Positions 16,614 to 25,287 of a stretch of 64,000 nt of DNA are shown here, in pieces. Both the position numbers and the translations under genes were made by a program. Numbering within the stretch: the first letter of the stretch is position 1; each line of letters begins with the position of its first letter. Location: NCBI GenBank assembly GCA_958412345.1, contig CATYSO010000011.1, positions 1 to 64,000 on the forward strand. The letters run 5' to 3'. This DNA comes from an uncultured Collinsella sp. Its GTDB lineage: Bacteria > Actinomycetota > Coriobacteriia > Coriobacteriales > Coriobacteriaceae. The notes beneath the pieces were generated by a model. That model worked only from the letters and a program-made list of their open reading frames with translations, was not told the DNA's origin and did no database searches.

Positions 16614-17009
16614 ATGCAAAAGCTCCTTGCGCAGATCATGAAGTTTGGCGTCGTCGGCGTCATTGCCACGGTCATCGACTTTGGCATCATGAATCTGCTC
16701 CACTACGGTCTGGGCCTCAACATCCTAATCGCCAACACCAGCGGCTTCATCATCTCACTCATCTTTAACTACCTCGCCAGCATGAAGTACGTGTTTGCAC
16801 ACAAGGAGGGCATGAGCCGCCGCCGCGAGTTCATTATCTTTGTCGTGCTGTCCGTGATCGGCCTGGCACTCAACGACGGTATCGTGTTGACACTCAACGC
16901 CGGCCTGGGACTCGAGGCCAATATCGCCAAGATCTGCGCCACCGCGCTTGTCATGGTCTACAACTTTGTGACCCGAAAGATCTTCCTGGAAGGCGACGAG
17001 ACCAAGTAA
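16614..17009 (+). CDS. GtrA-family membrane protein
   Basis: A 131-residue GtrA-like protein with four predicted membrane helices (about 10-30, 38-58, 76-97 and 103-123). GtrA proteins are thought to help move undecaprenyl-linked sugars across the membrane for teichoic acid, O-antigen or glycoprotein decoration. Visible family features are KFGVVGVIATVIDFGIMN, FNYLASMKYVFAH and the C-terminal YNFVTRKIFLE. The ATG follows AAGGCAGG. It has a clear paralogue 220 bases downstream on the same strand, sharing SMKYVF and GMSR(R/K)REF. No glycosyltransferase is adjacent. Confidence 0.88.
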   Translation: MQKLLAQIMKFGVVGVIATVIDFGIMNLLHYGLGLNILIANTSGFIISLIFNYLASMKYVFAHKEGMSRRREFIIFVVLSVIGLALNDGIVLTLNAGLGLEANIAKICATALVMVYNFVTRKIFLEGDETK

Positions 17010-17091
17010 CTCGCAACCTTACAGCTTTACGATGCCCACGGATGACGCGCGTCGAGCGCTGTGTTGTTCGTGGGCTTTGCTCGTTTACGGG

Positions 17092-17130
17092 CAAATTTTC
17101 AACGTTTGCGGATTAGCTCTTGAAAATTTG
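17092..17130. repeat. Inverted repeat between the two GtrA genes
   Basis: CAAATTTTCAA (17092-17102) and its exact complement TTGAAAATTTG (17120-17130) flank 17 bases. The element is AT-rich in an otherwise GC-rich region and lies about 100 bases before the second GtrA start, so it could be an operator. Confidence 0.5.
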
Positions 17131-17227
17131 GCGAGTTCGTATAGTTCTTGGCAAAGACCTTACGTTTCCCTTGTAAAAGCTCTAAAGTATCCCCTGCTCG
17201 ATTCATCAACGCATTGGATGTGATTAC

Positions 17228-17635
17228 GTGCGCAAGGCGCTGGCACAACCTCATACCAAGCAGTTCCTCAAGTTCGCTGTCGTGGGACTTATCTCCTTTG
17301 GCATCGACTGGGGTATGCTCATTGCGCTTGTCGAGCTGTTCCACCTCGACTTTTTGATGAGCACCACGATCTCGTTCATCACGTCCGTCGTGGTCAACTA
17401 CTGGCTCAGCATGAAGTACGTGTTCGATCATCGCGAGGGCATGAGCCGCAAGCGCGAGTTCACGATCTTCACCATCCTGTCGGTGATCGGTCTGGGCCTC
17501 AACGACCTGTATATGTTTGTGGGCGTCACGTTTTTGAGCATCGGTTACCAGGCCATGAAGGCCATCGCCACGTTCCTGGTCACCTGGTACAACTACTTTA
17601 GCCGCCGCTTCTTCCTCGAGGGCGCACGGTCGTAG
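17228..17635 (+). CDS. GtrA-family membrane protein
   Basis: A 135-residue paralogue of the preceding gene, with the same four-helix layout (KFAVVGLISFGIDWGML, VNYWLSMKYVF, TIFTILSVIGLGLNDLYMF, WYNYFSRRFFLE). A GTG at 17228 is used. The ribosome site GGATGTGA is weak, and no ATG is suitably placed. It is probably also involved in transfer of lipid-linked sugars. Its own strong terminator follows, and the ~220-base AT-rich gap upstream suggests separate transcription from the first copy. Confidence 0.86.
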   Translation: MRKALAQPHTKQFLKFAVVGLISFGIDWGMLIALVELFHLDFLMSTTISFITSVVVNYWLSMKYVFDHREGMSRKREFTIFTILSVIGLGLNDLYMFVGVTFLSIGYQAMKAIATFLVTWYNYFSRRFFLEGARS

Positions 17636-17661
17636 TCGATTCGCTATTTGCTTGAATGTAT

Positions 17662-17696
17662 AACCGGTTGGAATTCCCATTCCAACCGGTTTTTTG
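17662..17696 (+). terminator. Rho-independent terminator
   Basis: The perfect 13-bp stem AACCGGTTGGAAT / ATTCCAACCGGTT has a four-base loop and is followed by TTTTG. It follows the second GtrA gene. Confidence 0.9.
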
Positions 17697-17732
17697 TTTG
17701 CTGAGAGACCCGGCGACCCAATCCCATTCGCA

Positions 17733-17772
17733 TGAAAAACGGGCGGCCCGGATGTTTGTCCGAACCGCCCGT
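17733..17772 (-). terminator. Terminator of the DUF4430 operon
   Basis: On the minus strand ACGGGCGG...CCGCCCGT forms a stem and is followed by TTTTTC. It lies about 25-60 bases beyond the stop codon of the small DUF4430 gene. Confidence 0.85.
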
Positions 17773-17794
17773 CTGGCGCGCTATGTCGAGGCCT

Positions 17795-18685
17795 CTAGCC
17801 TGTAACGTAATACCAGACCACGTTGTCACCGTTGGAGAGAACGTAGTTGCTGCAGGCCGTCATAGGCGTTGTGCCGTTGACGGAGTACATCCAGCCGCTC
17901 GTACCGCCGTACTGTTTCTCCGCCAAACCACCAATCGCGGAGACATACGTGCCGTACGACGAGCCATGCGCATTGACAGAAAGGCCCAGCGCGCACAGGG
18001 CATCGTAGACGGTAGCGCCTTCGTTAAAGGTAAAGGTGCCACCAGAAGACACAGGATTGCCCACAGCGCTCGATGTGACCGAAACCGTCACTGTTACGTA
18101 GCTGGACTCCTGCGAGCCGCTCTGGCCGCCCGAGGAGGCGTTTCCACCATTAGAGGATGAAACTCCATCAGACGACTGGCCACCGCCCGAAGAAGCACCG
18201 CCAGACGCATTGGAAGTATCACCGGCTCCCGTATTTTGGGCAGCGGATTTATCGCCAGACTTCTTGCCGTCCTGGTCCTCGGACTTCTTGTTATCCGAGT
18301 TCTTGTCCGATTCCTTGTTTGAAGACTCGGAATCGTCCTTGGACTTGGACTCATCTTTTGCGTCATTCGATGACTTGGAATCCTTGGAACTGGCCTCGCC
18401 CGAAGCGGCAGACGAGCCAGACGCCTTGGTGTCCTTGGTGACGACGCTCTCCCCCGTCACGGCCTGAATGATCCAGTCGATAGACCAGGCACCGCTTGTG
18501 GAAGGATGGACGAAACCCAGCGAGACGACGATCAGAATGGTACACGCGGCAGTCAGAACGCCGAGGAGCGCCTTGCGGCGAGGGGCGGACGCCGCCGAAG
18601 CGGCGCCCTTTTGCTTTGCATCGTCAAGCTGGATAAACGAGGAATCTGGTTGCTTGGGGTCAGCGTCCTTGGATTTATTGGACAC
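17795..18685 (-). CDS. Membrane-anchored DUF4430 protein
   Basis: A protein of about 296 residues. One membrane helix (roughly 42-62) follows a short basic cytoplasmic start. A long Ser/Asp/Lys/Gly low-complexity linker (about 70-195) then leads to a single C-terminal DUF4430 domain (about 200-296: FNEGATVYDALCALGL, GWMYSVNGTTP, NVVWYYVTG). DUF4430 is related to the C-terminal domain of transcobalamin and intrinsic factor. The upstream gene's TAG is immediately followed by GTG (18694); a second in-frame GTG at 18685 is better spaced from AGGTGA and is preferred, but both are possible. It is translationally coupled to the large DUF4430 protein and shares its cobalamin riboswitch. The inferred role is corrinoid binding at the cell surface. 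Confidence 0.85.
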   Translation of the reverse strand: MSNKSKDADPKQPDSSFIQLDDAKQKGAASAASAPRRKALLGVLTAACTILIVVSLGFVHPSTSGAWSIDWIIQAVTGESVVTKDTKASGSSAASGEASSKDSKSSNDAKDESKSKDDSESSNKESDKNSDNKKSEDQDGKKSGDKSAAQNTGAGDTSNASGGASSGGGQSSDGVSSSNGGNASSGGQSGSQESSYVTVTVSVTSSAVGNPVSSGGTFTFNEGATVYDALCALGLSVNAHGSSYGTYVSAIGGLAEKQYGGTSGWMYSVNGTTPMTACSNYVLSNGDNVVWYYVTG

Positions 18686-18694
18686 AGCCCTCAC

Positions 18695-21600
18695 CTACCG
18701 ACGTTTGGTGAACACGAACACGCCGACGATGGCGAGACCGATAACGCCGGCGGCAACGCCAACAATGGCGAGCGGGTTGGTGCCAGTCTCCTGCTCGGAA
18801 GCACTAGAGGACTTCTTAGCAGTGGTCGTGGAAGCAGCACCCGTATCGGACTTGGAATCGGACTTCTTGTCGGACTTGCTGTCCTTCTTGTCAGACTTCT
18901 TGTCAGACTTCTTCTCGTCCTTCTTATCGGACTTATCGGAGCCCTTCTTGTCGGACTTGTTGTCCTTGGTCTCGGTCTTGGTCGACACCGTCGTCTTGGT
19001 CGTCGGCTTATGACCCGGGGCGATAGCGCCGCCGGCCTGCTGGCCCTTAGAGCCGGAGCCGGAACCCGTGCCCGTGCCAGCGCCAGCACCAGAACCGTTG
19101 CCAGCGCCACCGTTGCCACCATTAGTGCCAGAACCGCCATTGCCGCCAGGGTTAACGGCATTCTTGGTCCACTTGGCATACAGCGTCAGATCGGCCGTCA
19201 CCGGTGTACTGAAATCATACGCCTGCGTGCAAGCCTCATCGGTATACCAACCGCCGAAAGTGTAGCCATCGCGCGTCGGATCGGCCGGCTTGACCAGCTT
19301 GCCGTCGGCCGTAGCCACAAACTTAGTGTCGCAAGCAGACCCGCCGTTGGAATTAAAGGCAACCGTCCAAGACTCAACAGCCCCGAGCTTGAACAGCGTG
19401 CCCGAATCATTGATGTAGTAGAGGTTGCCAGAAGCATCGGCAATGACCGGAGAGTCACAGTATTGGTAATGGCCAGCCGCATCATAAATCTGCGTCGCCT
19501 CTGCGTCGCCGAGCGTATAGCGATACACGCCACCACCAGCAGAGTAGTTGACGTAATCCTTGCTATCCGCGCTGTTAACGGTGAAGTACACATAGGTCTT
19601 GCCGCCCTGAACACTCACCAGCGGCGTAGCAGCAATACCGTTGAGGCCAGCCGGCAGCGCCTTGCCGTCGGCAGCAGCGACCATCGTGGTCTTACCCGTC
19701 TTCAGGTTATAGAAAACCAGAGCTGAGCCAGTAGCCGTCTGTCCGCCGACAATCAGATTGTCACCAGACACCGCAGGGGCGCTCAGATTATTCGTAAGGC
19801 CCAGATCAACCGTCTTCTGTTCACTCAGCACGCCCTTTGCCGAAAGCGAAATCACATGGAGCTTTCCATCGTGCGTCATCTGATAGAAGGTCGAACCATT
19901 GGACGGATCGGCAATGCAATCGGCATTTGCGACAGCGCCGAGCTTCATGGTCGAAACGACATCGCCCGTCGTCTTATCAATGCACTTAAGCGTGCCCGCG
20001 CTCGTAGGAACAATGGCGTACTTATCCGTCAGCGCAGCGCCAGTCCAATAATAGCCCTCGGAGGGGTCAATGTTCTGCCAAGAAACTTCGCCCGTGGCAA
20101 TCTTGATACGCTTCAGGGAGCCGTTGCCGTAGGTCGCGTTGTAGTTCTCGTCATACGAAATATCGACCGTACCAACATAGACGTACTCGCCGTCCGAAAC
20201 CACGGTGCAGGAGCTCTGCGTCAAGTCCGTCAAACCAGGCGTCAGCCACTTGCAGATCAGCTTGTCCGCAGTAATCGCCTGGACCGCACCGCCGTTGAGC
20301 GGAACGATGATAAGGCCGTTGGTATAGATCGGACGAGAGGTGTAGCTCACCTTGGAGGCAAGCGGCGCAGAGGCAACCTTTTTGCCCGTGGACGAATCGA
20401 TCTTAATGAGCTCGTTCTCGGTCGCGATGTACACAAAACCGTTAGCAATGACAGGCTCGCTGCAGTTGGCATACTGCTGGCCAGACTCGGCCTTCCAATC
20501 GAAGGCCCACTTAAGACCGGCGGCCTGCGCAGGCGTCTTGGCATCCGTTACGGTCGAACCGTTGCCACTGTTGCCGTAGCCGGCCCACTCGGCATCCCAA
20601 TCAGGAGTCGTCGCACTCGGGTCCACGACAATCTTGTCGGGATCGGGCATGGCCGAATCGTCGGTGGTATAGGCAAGCGTAACCTTATCGCCGCTCTTGA
20701 GCGTAATCTGATTGGCGCGGAGTAAGGAGGGCTCTCCATTGATATACAAGTGCCAATATTTATTGGTCGCAGCATCCCAGCCATACGGCTTGTGATCGAA
20801 CGGCGAAGTAATGGAATTGAGGAACCAGTACTCACCACTCTGGGAGCCGTTGTACGTAACGCCCTTCGCCTTCAGAACCGTCTCAATAAGGTCCTGGGCC
20901 GTAGAGCCTTCGGGCAGGGAAACATTGCTTGCCGAGCCCCAGCGAGTATTGTTGCCGTTGACATCGGGACCGATAATATCAACGGACCCAAGAACCTGAC
21001 CGGGGAGGGCATCGGCGTCAGCACCATACATAAAGGTGACGGCGTCACCCTCCTGGAGCTTGTAGGCACCGGCGCCAACGTCGGCGAACTTGCCATTTAC
21101 GTAGAAGCGCCAATAGCTATTGGTCGCAGCATCCCATCCATAGGACTTACCATCGAACGGCGAAGTAATGCCGTTGAGGAACCAGCCCCAAGACGATTCG
21201 CTAGCATCGAGAGTAAGGCCGGTCTGCTCAAGGAGATCCTTGGCAGTGGAACCAGCCTTGAGACTCGTCTGGCCCGTCGAGGCCCAAACCTGCTGCTTGC
21301 CGTCCTTGCCCTTACCGAGGACCTGAACGGAAGCATGGACGGAATCAGAGGGCAACTGGTCGCCCCAGCCACCGTAGAACCACGTAACGGTATCGCCAGC
21401 ATGAATGGTGACATTGTCTGCCGTGTAGTCGCTCGACTTGCCGTTGATGAACAGCTGCCAATAGGTCGAATAATCGAGCGGCGTACCCAGCTCAACGCCG
21501 TTGTACTTAAGGCTCAGAATGAAGGAGCCCGCAGCAACGGCGTCGATGTCATTCGCCTCGAGCGCGACCTTCGTAAGGTCAAGTGCGCTCGAGCCGGACG

Positions 21601-22486
21601 TCACCACATACTGCGCGTTATCGACCCAAGTCTGAGTCTTGCCCTGGGCATCGCGACCAATGACGGTCACATTTGCGGCAACCTGGTCCTTAACGACAGG
21701 GGACGCGCTACCAGCCGTATAGGCAAACTCAATCTTCTGCCCCTGGGTGAGCTTGACGCTGCTCGCGCCAACCGAGGAAGACGCGCCGTCGACGAACAGC
21801 TGCCAGAAGGCATAAGTCGTCGGGTCGTAGGCAAGCGTGCGGCCATCGCTCGGGGATGTAATGCTTTTGAGGTAGAAACCGTATGCCGTGTTCGGATCGT
21901 AATCCGCCTTGAAGCCCGTCTTCTCCTGCAGCTTAATAAAGGCATCCGCAGCCGTCGCGCCCTCGTCGAGCTTGAGCTGCGTAGGTGCCACCCAGGTCTG
22001 AGCCTTGCCGTCGGCATCGGTGCCGATAATCGAGAACGAGACCTCGACTTGCTTCTTGGCGACATCGCCGGTTTCTGTCGGGTTCTCTGCCTGAACGGCA
22101 GCCACGGCGGCAGATCCTGCTTGGCCAGCGGATGCCGTCGAAGACTGCTCGCTCGCGGCAGGGTTCTCCCCCGTCGCCGAGCCTTCGTCGCCAGCTGCCG
22201 CCCCTGTTGTGGCGGCACTAGCTGCGGGCGCGCTCCCAGAATCTGAAACCTCGGCGCCGCTCTGCTCGGCGGCACCGCCCGCAAGCGCTGCGTCCTCACT
22301 CGGCGTCGCAGTCTGAGCCACAGCCTCGGCAATGCCCTCGGCACCCTCGGCCCACAGCTGAGCCGGCGTGGTGCCAAAGGCCATCGCGAAGGCCAGGAAT
22401 GCCACCAGGCCGCGCTTGGCTACGCCGCGCGCAATTGCGCCACGGCGACGCGAGACGCGCTGGCGCTCGTCCACAAACATATCCAT
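18695..22486 (-). CDS. Secreted protein: four DUF4430 repeats, beta-propeller, InlB repeat, C-terminal anchor
   Basis: A 1,263-residue surface protein. In order: a signal peptide (basic to ~25, hydrophobic to ~42, cleavage near AQLWAEG); an Ala/Ser/Glu-rich linker to ~145; four DUF4430 repeats (about 147-600) with recurring ITSP(S/F)DG and YW(Q/R/H)(L/F)(F/Y)(V/I)NG; a PQQ/WD-like propeller (about 630-1030, e.g. FVYIATENELIKIDSSTGK); one Listeria-Bacteroides/InlB repeat ending LTLYAKW near 1105; a Gly- then Lys/Ser/Asp-rich spacer; and a membrane helix with tail TKRR. The sorting site reads EQETGTNP rather than LPxTG. A cobalamin riboswitch lies upstream. ATG 22486 follows AGGAG and places the signal peptide sensibly; ATG 22567 after GGAGGGAAGGGGG is an alternative. 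Confidence 0.85.
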   Translation of the reverse strand: MDMFVDERQRVSRRRGAIARGVAKRGLVAFLAFAMAFGTTPAQLWAEGAEGIAEAVAQTATPSEDAALAGGAAEQSGAEVSDSGSAPAASAATTGAAAGDEGSATGENPAASEQSSTASAGQAGSAAVAAVQAENPTETGDVAKKQVEVSFSIIGTDADGKAQTWVAPTQLKLDEGATAADAFIKLQEKTGFKADYDPNTAYGFYLKSITSPSDGRTLAYDPTTYAFWQLFVDGASSSVGASSVKLTQGQKIEFAYTAGSASPVVKDQVAANVTVIGRDAQGKTQTWVDNAQYVVTSGSSALDLTKVALEANDIDAVAAGSFILSLKYNGVELGTPLDYSTYWQLFINGKSSDYTADNVTIHAGDTVTWFYGGWGDQLPSDSVHASVQVLGKGKDGKQQVWASTGQTSLKAGSTAKDLLEQTGLTLDASESSWGWFLNGITSPFDGKSYGWDAATNSYWRFYVNGKFADVGAGAYKLQEGDAVTFMYGADADALPGQVLGSVDIIGPDVNGNNTRWGSASNVSLPEGSTAQDLIETVLKAKGVTYNGSQSGEYWFLNSITSPFDHKPYGWDAATNKYWHLYINGEPSLLRANQITLKSGDKVTLAYTTDDSAMPDPDKIVVDPSATTPDWDAEWAGYGNSGNGSTVTDAKTPAQAAGLKWAFDWKAESGQQYANCSEPVIANGFVYIATENELIKIDSSTGKKVASAPLASKVSYTSRPIYTNGLIIVPLNGGAVQAITADKLICKWLTPGLTDLTQSSCTVVSDGEYVYVGTVDISYDENYNATYGNGSLKRIKIATGEVSWQNIDPSEGYYWTGAALTDKYAIVPTSAGTLKCIDKTTGDVVSTMKLGAVANADCIADPSNGSTFYQMTHDGKLHVISLSAKGVLSEQKTVDLGLTNNLSAPAVSGDNLIVGGQTATGSALVFYNLKTGKTTMVAAADGKALPAGLNGIAATPLVSVQGGKTYVYFTVNSADSKDYVNYSAGGGVYRYTLGDAEATQIYDAAGHYQYCDSPVIADASGNLYYINDSGTLFKLGAVESWTVAFNSNGGSACDTKFVATADGKLVKPADPTRDGYTFGGWYTDEACTQAYDFSTPVTADLTLYAKWTKNAVNPGGNGGSGTNGGNGGAGNGSGAGAGTGTGSGSGSKGQQAGGAIAPGHKPTTKTTVSTKTETKDNKSDKKGSDKSDKKDEKKSDKKSDKKDSKSDKKSDSKSDTGAASTTTAKKSSSASEQETGTNPLAIVGVAAGVIGLAIVGVFVFTKRR

Positions 22487-22632
22487 TTGTCTCCTACTGT
22501 CTGTACTTGGAGCGTTGCCTTGAGGCTGCCCCACGTCATCGCGCATGTTGCGCTCGAGTTCCCCCATCGGGGTCCCCCTTCCCTCCAGAGCCCTATGCAC
22601 ACCGGCGGCATACGCCGCAGCCGCATGCAAGA

Positions 22633-22800
22633 TGGGAGGCGATCCGACTTAACCTTAACGACTCGGGCACGTCGTCCGATCTGCGACGCGAACATCCCGA
22701 ACCAAGAGGAATTACGGTTACTGGTACAGCCGGGGACTTGCACCCCGATTCTCCCAAACGCGCAGGAAAACTGCGCATTCGTGCGTCTCCGCACCACCAT
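22633..22800 (-). ncRNA. Cobalamin riboswitch
   Basis: On the minus strand the core reads GGGAGAATCGGGGTGCAAGT, then CCCCGGCTGTACCAGTAACC, then further on AGTCGGATCGCCTCCC. These match the conserved B12-box features of cobalamin riboswitches (GGGAA..GGTG..AA.TCC..GC.GT.CC, and the 3' AGCC.G..ACC.GCC). GGGAG and CTCCC can pair to close the core. A promoter lies just upstream. The following region (22568-22632) contains a GC-rich hairpin and a G-rich ribosome site that CCCC could mask, which fits translational control. It leads into the two DUF4430 genes. The exact 5' edge is approximate. Confidence 0.85.
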
Positions 22801-22811
22801 CTAGGCCATCG

Positions 22812-22840
22812 ATTATTACTGTCACTATGGTATCACGCAA
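22812..22840 (-). promoter_or_regulatory. Promoter of the cobalamin riboswitch operon
   Basis: The -35 TTGCGT (22840-22835) and -10 AATAAT (22817-22812) on the minus strand are 17 bases apart. Transcription would begin just before the riboswitch aptamer. Confidence 0.6.
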
Positions 22841-22950
22841 AAGGGCCCCGCACACAGGCGAAGCCCAAGGTAAAAGCTATGGTTTGCGATAGAAAAGGGC
22901 GGGGATGAAGTGCCGAGCAAAATAACCCGTTTCCCCGATTCCGGAAATCG

Positions 22951-24714
22951 TTAACGCTTGCCGCCGTGGCTGTTGCGCCAGATCTCGCGGCCCAGCATCA
23001 ACGCCAGCACCAGCGCGCTCACGTAGCCCATAAAGCCGATGACCGGGATACCAAACACAACCGGCTCGATGCGAGCGTAGTACACCACCGACGAACCGAT
23101 AAACAGGCCGGCGATCACAATTGCCATCGACATGCGGTCGATAATTCCGCCCAGCTGCCGCAGCGCCTTATCGCTGCTCATGATCTGCGTGTTCACCTTA
23201 AGCTGGCCGCGCGTGAGCATGCGCGATGCCAAGCCCAGATACTCGGCCGCCTCGAGCGAGCCTTTTGCCGCGCGATAGCTGCTCGCGGCAAGATCGCGCC
23301 CCATTTCGCGGACGCGGGCATAGGTGCTCTTTTCGTTTTTGATGTGCGCCTGGATGATCTGGATCATGTTGACGTTGGGCATGTACTCGGTCAGCAGACC
23401 CTCGAGCGTCACCATGCCGCGCGCGAACATCGTCACCACGCTCGGCAGCTCAACGTCGTTTTTGCGCGCCAAATTTAGCAGCGAGGTCAGAAACTCGCCG
23501 ATATCAAGATCCTTAAGGTCAAGACCCGCAAAGTCGGCGACGATAAAGTCCAGATCGGACAAAAAGGCCGAATGGTCGAGCTCGGCAGAATCGCCGCGCG
23601 TCACGGCAAAGCGCATGAGCGAGTCCTTGAGCTTGGGCACGTCGCCCTCGGCCACGGCAAAGATCATATCCTTGACGATACCGCGGTCGTGGCTCGACAT
23701 GCGCCCGACCATGCCCAGGTCGATAAAGTAGACAATGCCGTCTTTGAGGATGATGTTTCCCGCATGCGGGTCGGCATGGAAAAAGCCATCGTCGAGCACC
23801 TGCGTCGAGTAGTCCTCGACGATTGCGGCGCCAATCTTTTCCAAATCATAGCCCTCGGCCACCAGGCGCTCGGGATCGGCAATGGAAATGCCGTCGATGT
23901 AGTCCATGACCACGACGTGCTCGGTGCAAAGGTCCAAGTAGGATTTGGGACACGACACGCCATGCACGCTTTTGTGGAAGTCATAGAAATCGTTGAGGTT
24001 TTTGGCCTCGGCCAAAAAGTTGGTCTCCTCGCGAAACGATGTCCACAGCTCTTCGACTACGCCGTGCAGGTCAACGAACTGATCGGTGTTGACGAACTTG
24101 GAAACGATGCGCACCACCGAACGGATGATGTCGATGTCCTGAGCCATCACCTGCTGCGCGCCGGGGCGCTGCACCTTAACGGCCACGTCCTCGCCCGTCA
24201 CCAGGCGGGCACGGTGTACCTGCGCGAGCGACGCGCTTCCGAGCGGGTTGGGATCGATCGCGTCGAACATCTGCCCCAAGCGCTGGCCGTATTCCTCTTC
24301 CAGACAGCGGAGCACCACCTCATACGGCACCGGCTCTACGTCGGAGCGCAGGCGACGAAGCTCGTCGCAAAACCGCTGCGGCAAAATCTCGGAGCGGTTA
24401 GCCAGAATCTGCCCCATCTTGACGAACATGGGGCCGAGCTCTTCGAGCAGACGACGCAGGCGCACCGGCGTGAGGTTATCCCATACGCGATACTTTTTGA
24501 TCAGGCGAACGATCTGCCCAATGCGCTCACGACGACCTGCCGGCGTGAGCTGGTATTCCTCATCCGGCGCCATCGCGTCGGGCTCCTCGGGGACCATATC
24601 GACAGCGCGCGGCTTCTTGCGAGCGCCCGAGACGGCGGCCTCAACCTCATCGACAACCGCCGTCTCGTCACCCAAGGGATCTAGATTGTTGTAATCGGTG
24701 GTGGAATCTGCCAT
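22951..24714 (-). CDS. UbiB/ABC1 (AarF) family atypical kinase
   Basis: A 587-residue ABC1/ADCK/UbiB-family protein. The family-specific KxGQ motif is FVKMGQILANRSEILP; the nucleotide loop is LGSASLAQVHRA; the catalytic Lys is in VAVKVQRPG; the HADPHAGNI and FIDLGMVG motifs serve metal binding and catalysis. Two hydrophobic helices close the protein (about 535-575), typical of membrane-bound members. UbiB-type proteins assist isoprenoid lipid or quinone handling through ATPase activity; the substrate here is unknown. The first 60 residues are acidic and variable. ATG 24714 lies eight bases after the stop of the phasin-like gene, so the two form an operon, as commonly seen for this pair. Confidence 0.93.
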   Translation of the reverse strand: MADSTTDYNNLDPLGDETAVVDEVEAAVSGARKKPRAVDMVPEEPDAMAPDEEYQLTPAGRRERIGQIVRLIKKYRVWDNLTPVRLRRLLEELGPMFVKMGQILANRSEILPQRFCDELRRLRSDVEPVPYEVVLRCLEEEYGQRLGQMFDAIDPNPLGSASLAQVHRARLVTGEDVAVKVQRPGAQQVMAQDIDIIRSVVRIVSKFVNTDQFVDLHGVVEELWTSFREETNFLAEAKNLNDFYDFHKSVHGVSCPKSYLDLCTEHVVVMDYIDGISIADPERLVAEGYDLEKIGAAIVEDYSTQVLDDGFFHADPHAGNIILKDGIVYFIDLGMVGRMSSHDRGIVKDMIFAVAEGDVPKLKDSLMRFAVTRGDSAELDHSAFLSDLDFIVADFAGLDLKDLDIGEFLTSLLNLARKNDVELPSVVTMFARGMVTLEGLLTEYMPNVNMIQIIQAHIKNEKSTYARVREMGRDLAASSYRAAKGSLEAAEYLGLASRMLTRGQLKVNTQIMSSDKALRQLGGIIDRMSMAIVIAGLFIGSSVVYYARIEPVVFGIPVIGFMGYVSALVLALMLGREIWRNSHGGKR

Positions 24715-24722
24715 CTGCGCTG

Positions 24723-25139
24723 CTATTCGGCCTCTTCGGCGTCCTCTGCGTCGTCGGGCTCAACGGACTCGACGGGCACCGAGGTCACGTTGTCCTCGAC
24801 CGAATCGACGATGTCGCGCACATGGGCCAAAAAGGCCGTGCGCTCAGGGGCGGTCATAACGCGGACGCGGGCCAGGATGAGCTCGTCGAGCACGCGCTGC
24901 GCCGCAGTCTCGCCCTGCATGCCCAGGCGCTCGGTCAGGTCGGAGATGGTGCCACCCGCCTGCTCGAACATGTCAGACACGCTGCGGGCGATATCGGGGG
25001 TGCCGGCATCCTTGCGGACCTGCTCGCCCTTGGTATTGAGGTCGTCAAGGACCTTCTTGCCGCCCTCGACGGCAACGGCGGCGGCGCCAAAGCCCACGTT
25101 GATGGCACCGTTAACAAGCTGATCGAATTTCATAACCAT
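24723..25139 (-). CDS. Phasin-like coiled-coil protein
   Basis: A 138-residue, mainly helical protein with phasin-like character: an N-terminal amphipathic stretch (FDQLVNGAINVGFGAAAVAVEGGKK), helices with heptads, and an acidic tail rich in Glu/Asp (EPDDAEDAEEAE). Phasin-like partners of UbiB proteins are thought to modulate or localise the kinase. ATG 25139 has GGAG six bases upstream; ATG 25133 is less well spaced. It lies immediately upstream of the UbiB-family gene, with an eight-base gap. There is no polyhydroxyalkanoate gene nearby, so a granule role is unlikely. Confidence 0.75.
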   Translation of the reverse strand: MVMKFDQLVNGAINVGFGAAAVAVEGGKKVLDDLNTKGEQVRKDAGTPDIARSVSDMFEQAGGTISDLTERLGMQGETAAQRVLDELILARVRVMTAPERTAFLAHVRDIVDSVEDNVTSVPVESVEPDDAEDAEEAE

Positions 25140-25231
25140 GGTTGGCTCCAATCGTGAACAACTGCATTGGCCTTCTTGTACCCAAGATTGGGCGAACGAC
25201 ACAAAATCGTTTTACCGCCAAGATAGGAATC

Positions 25232-25268
25232 GAGTGGGGCAAAGCCTTCGACGGCGTTTGCCCCACTC
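25232..25268 (-). terminator. Hairpin downstream of the C69 peptidase gene
   Basis: The perfect 12-bp stem GAGTGGGGCAAA / TTTGCCCCACTC has a 13-base loop. It begins 20 bases after the stop codon of the peptidase gene. The T-run is poor. Confidence 0.55.
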
Positions 25269-25287
25269 GCTCGTTGCAAGGTCGTCT

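Noticed and set aside
20750..22246. A 498-codon open frame on the plus strand
   Set aside because: It runs antisense to the DUF4430 protein, whose domains are recognisable on the other strand.
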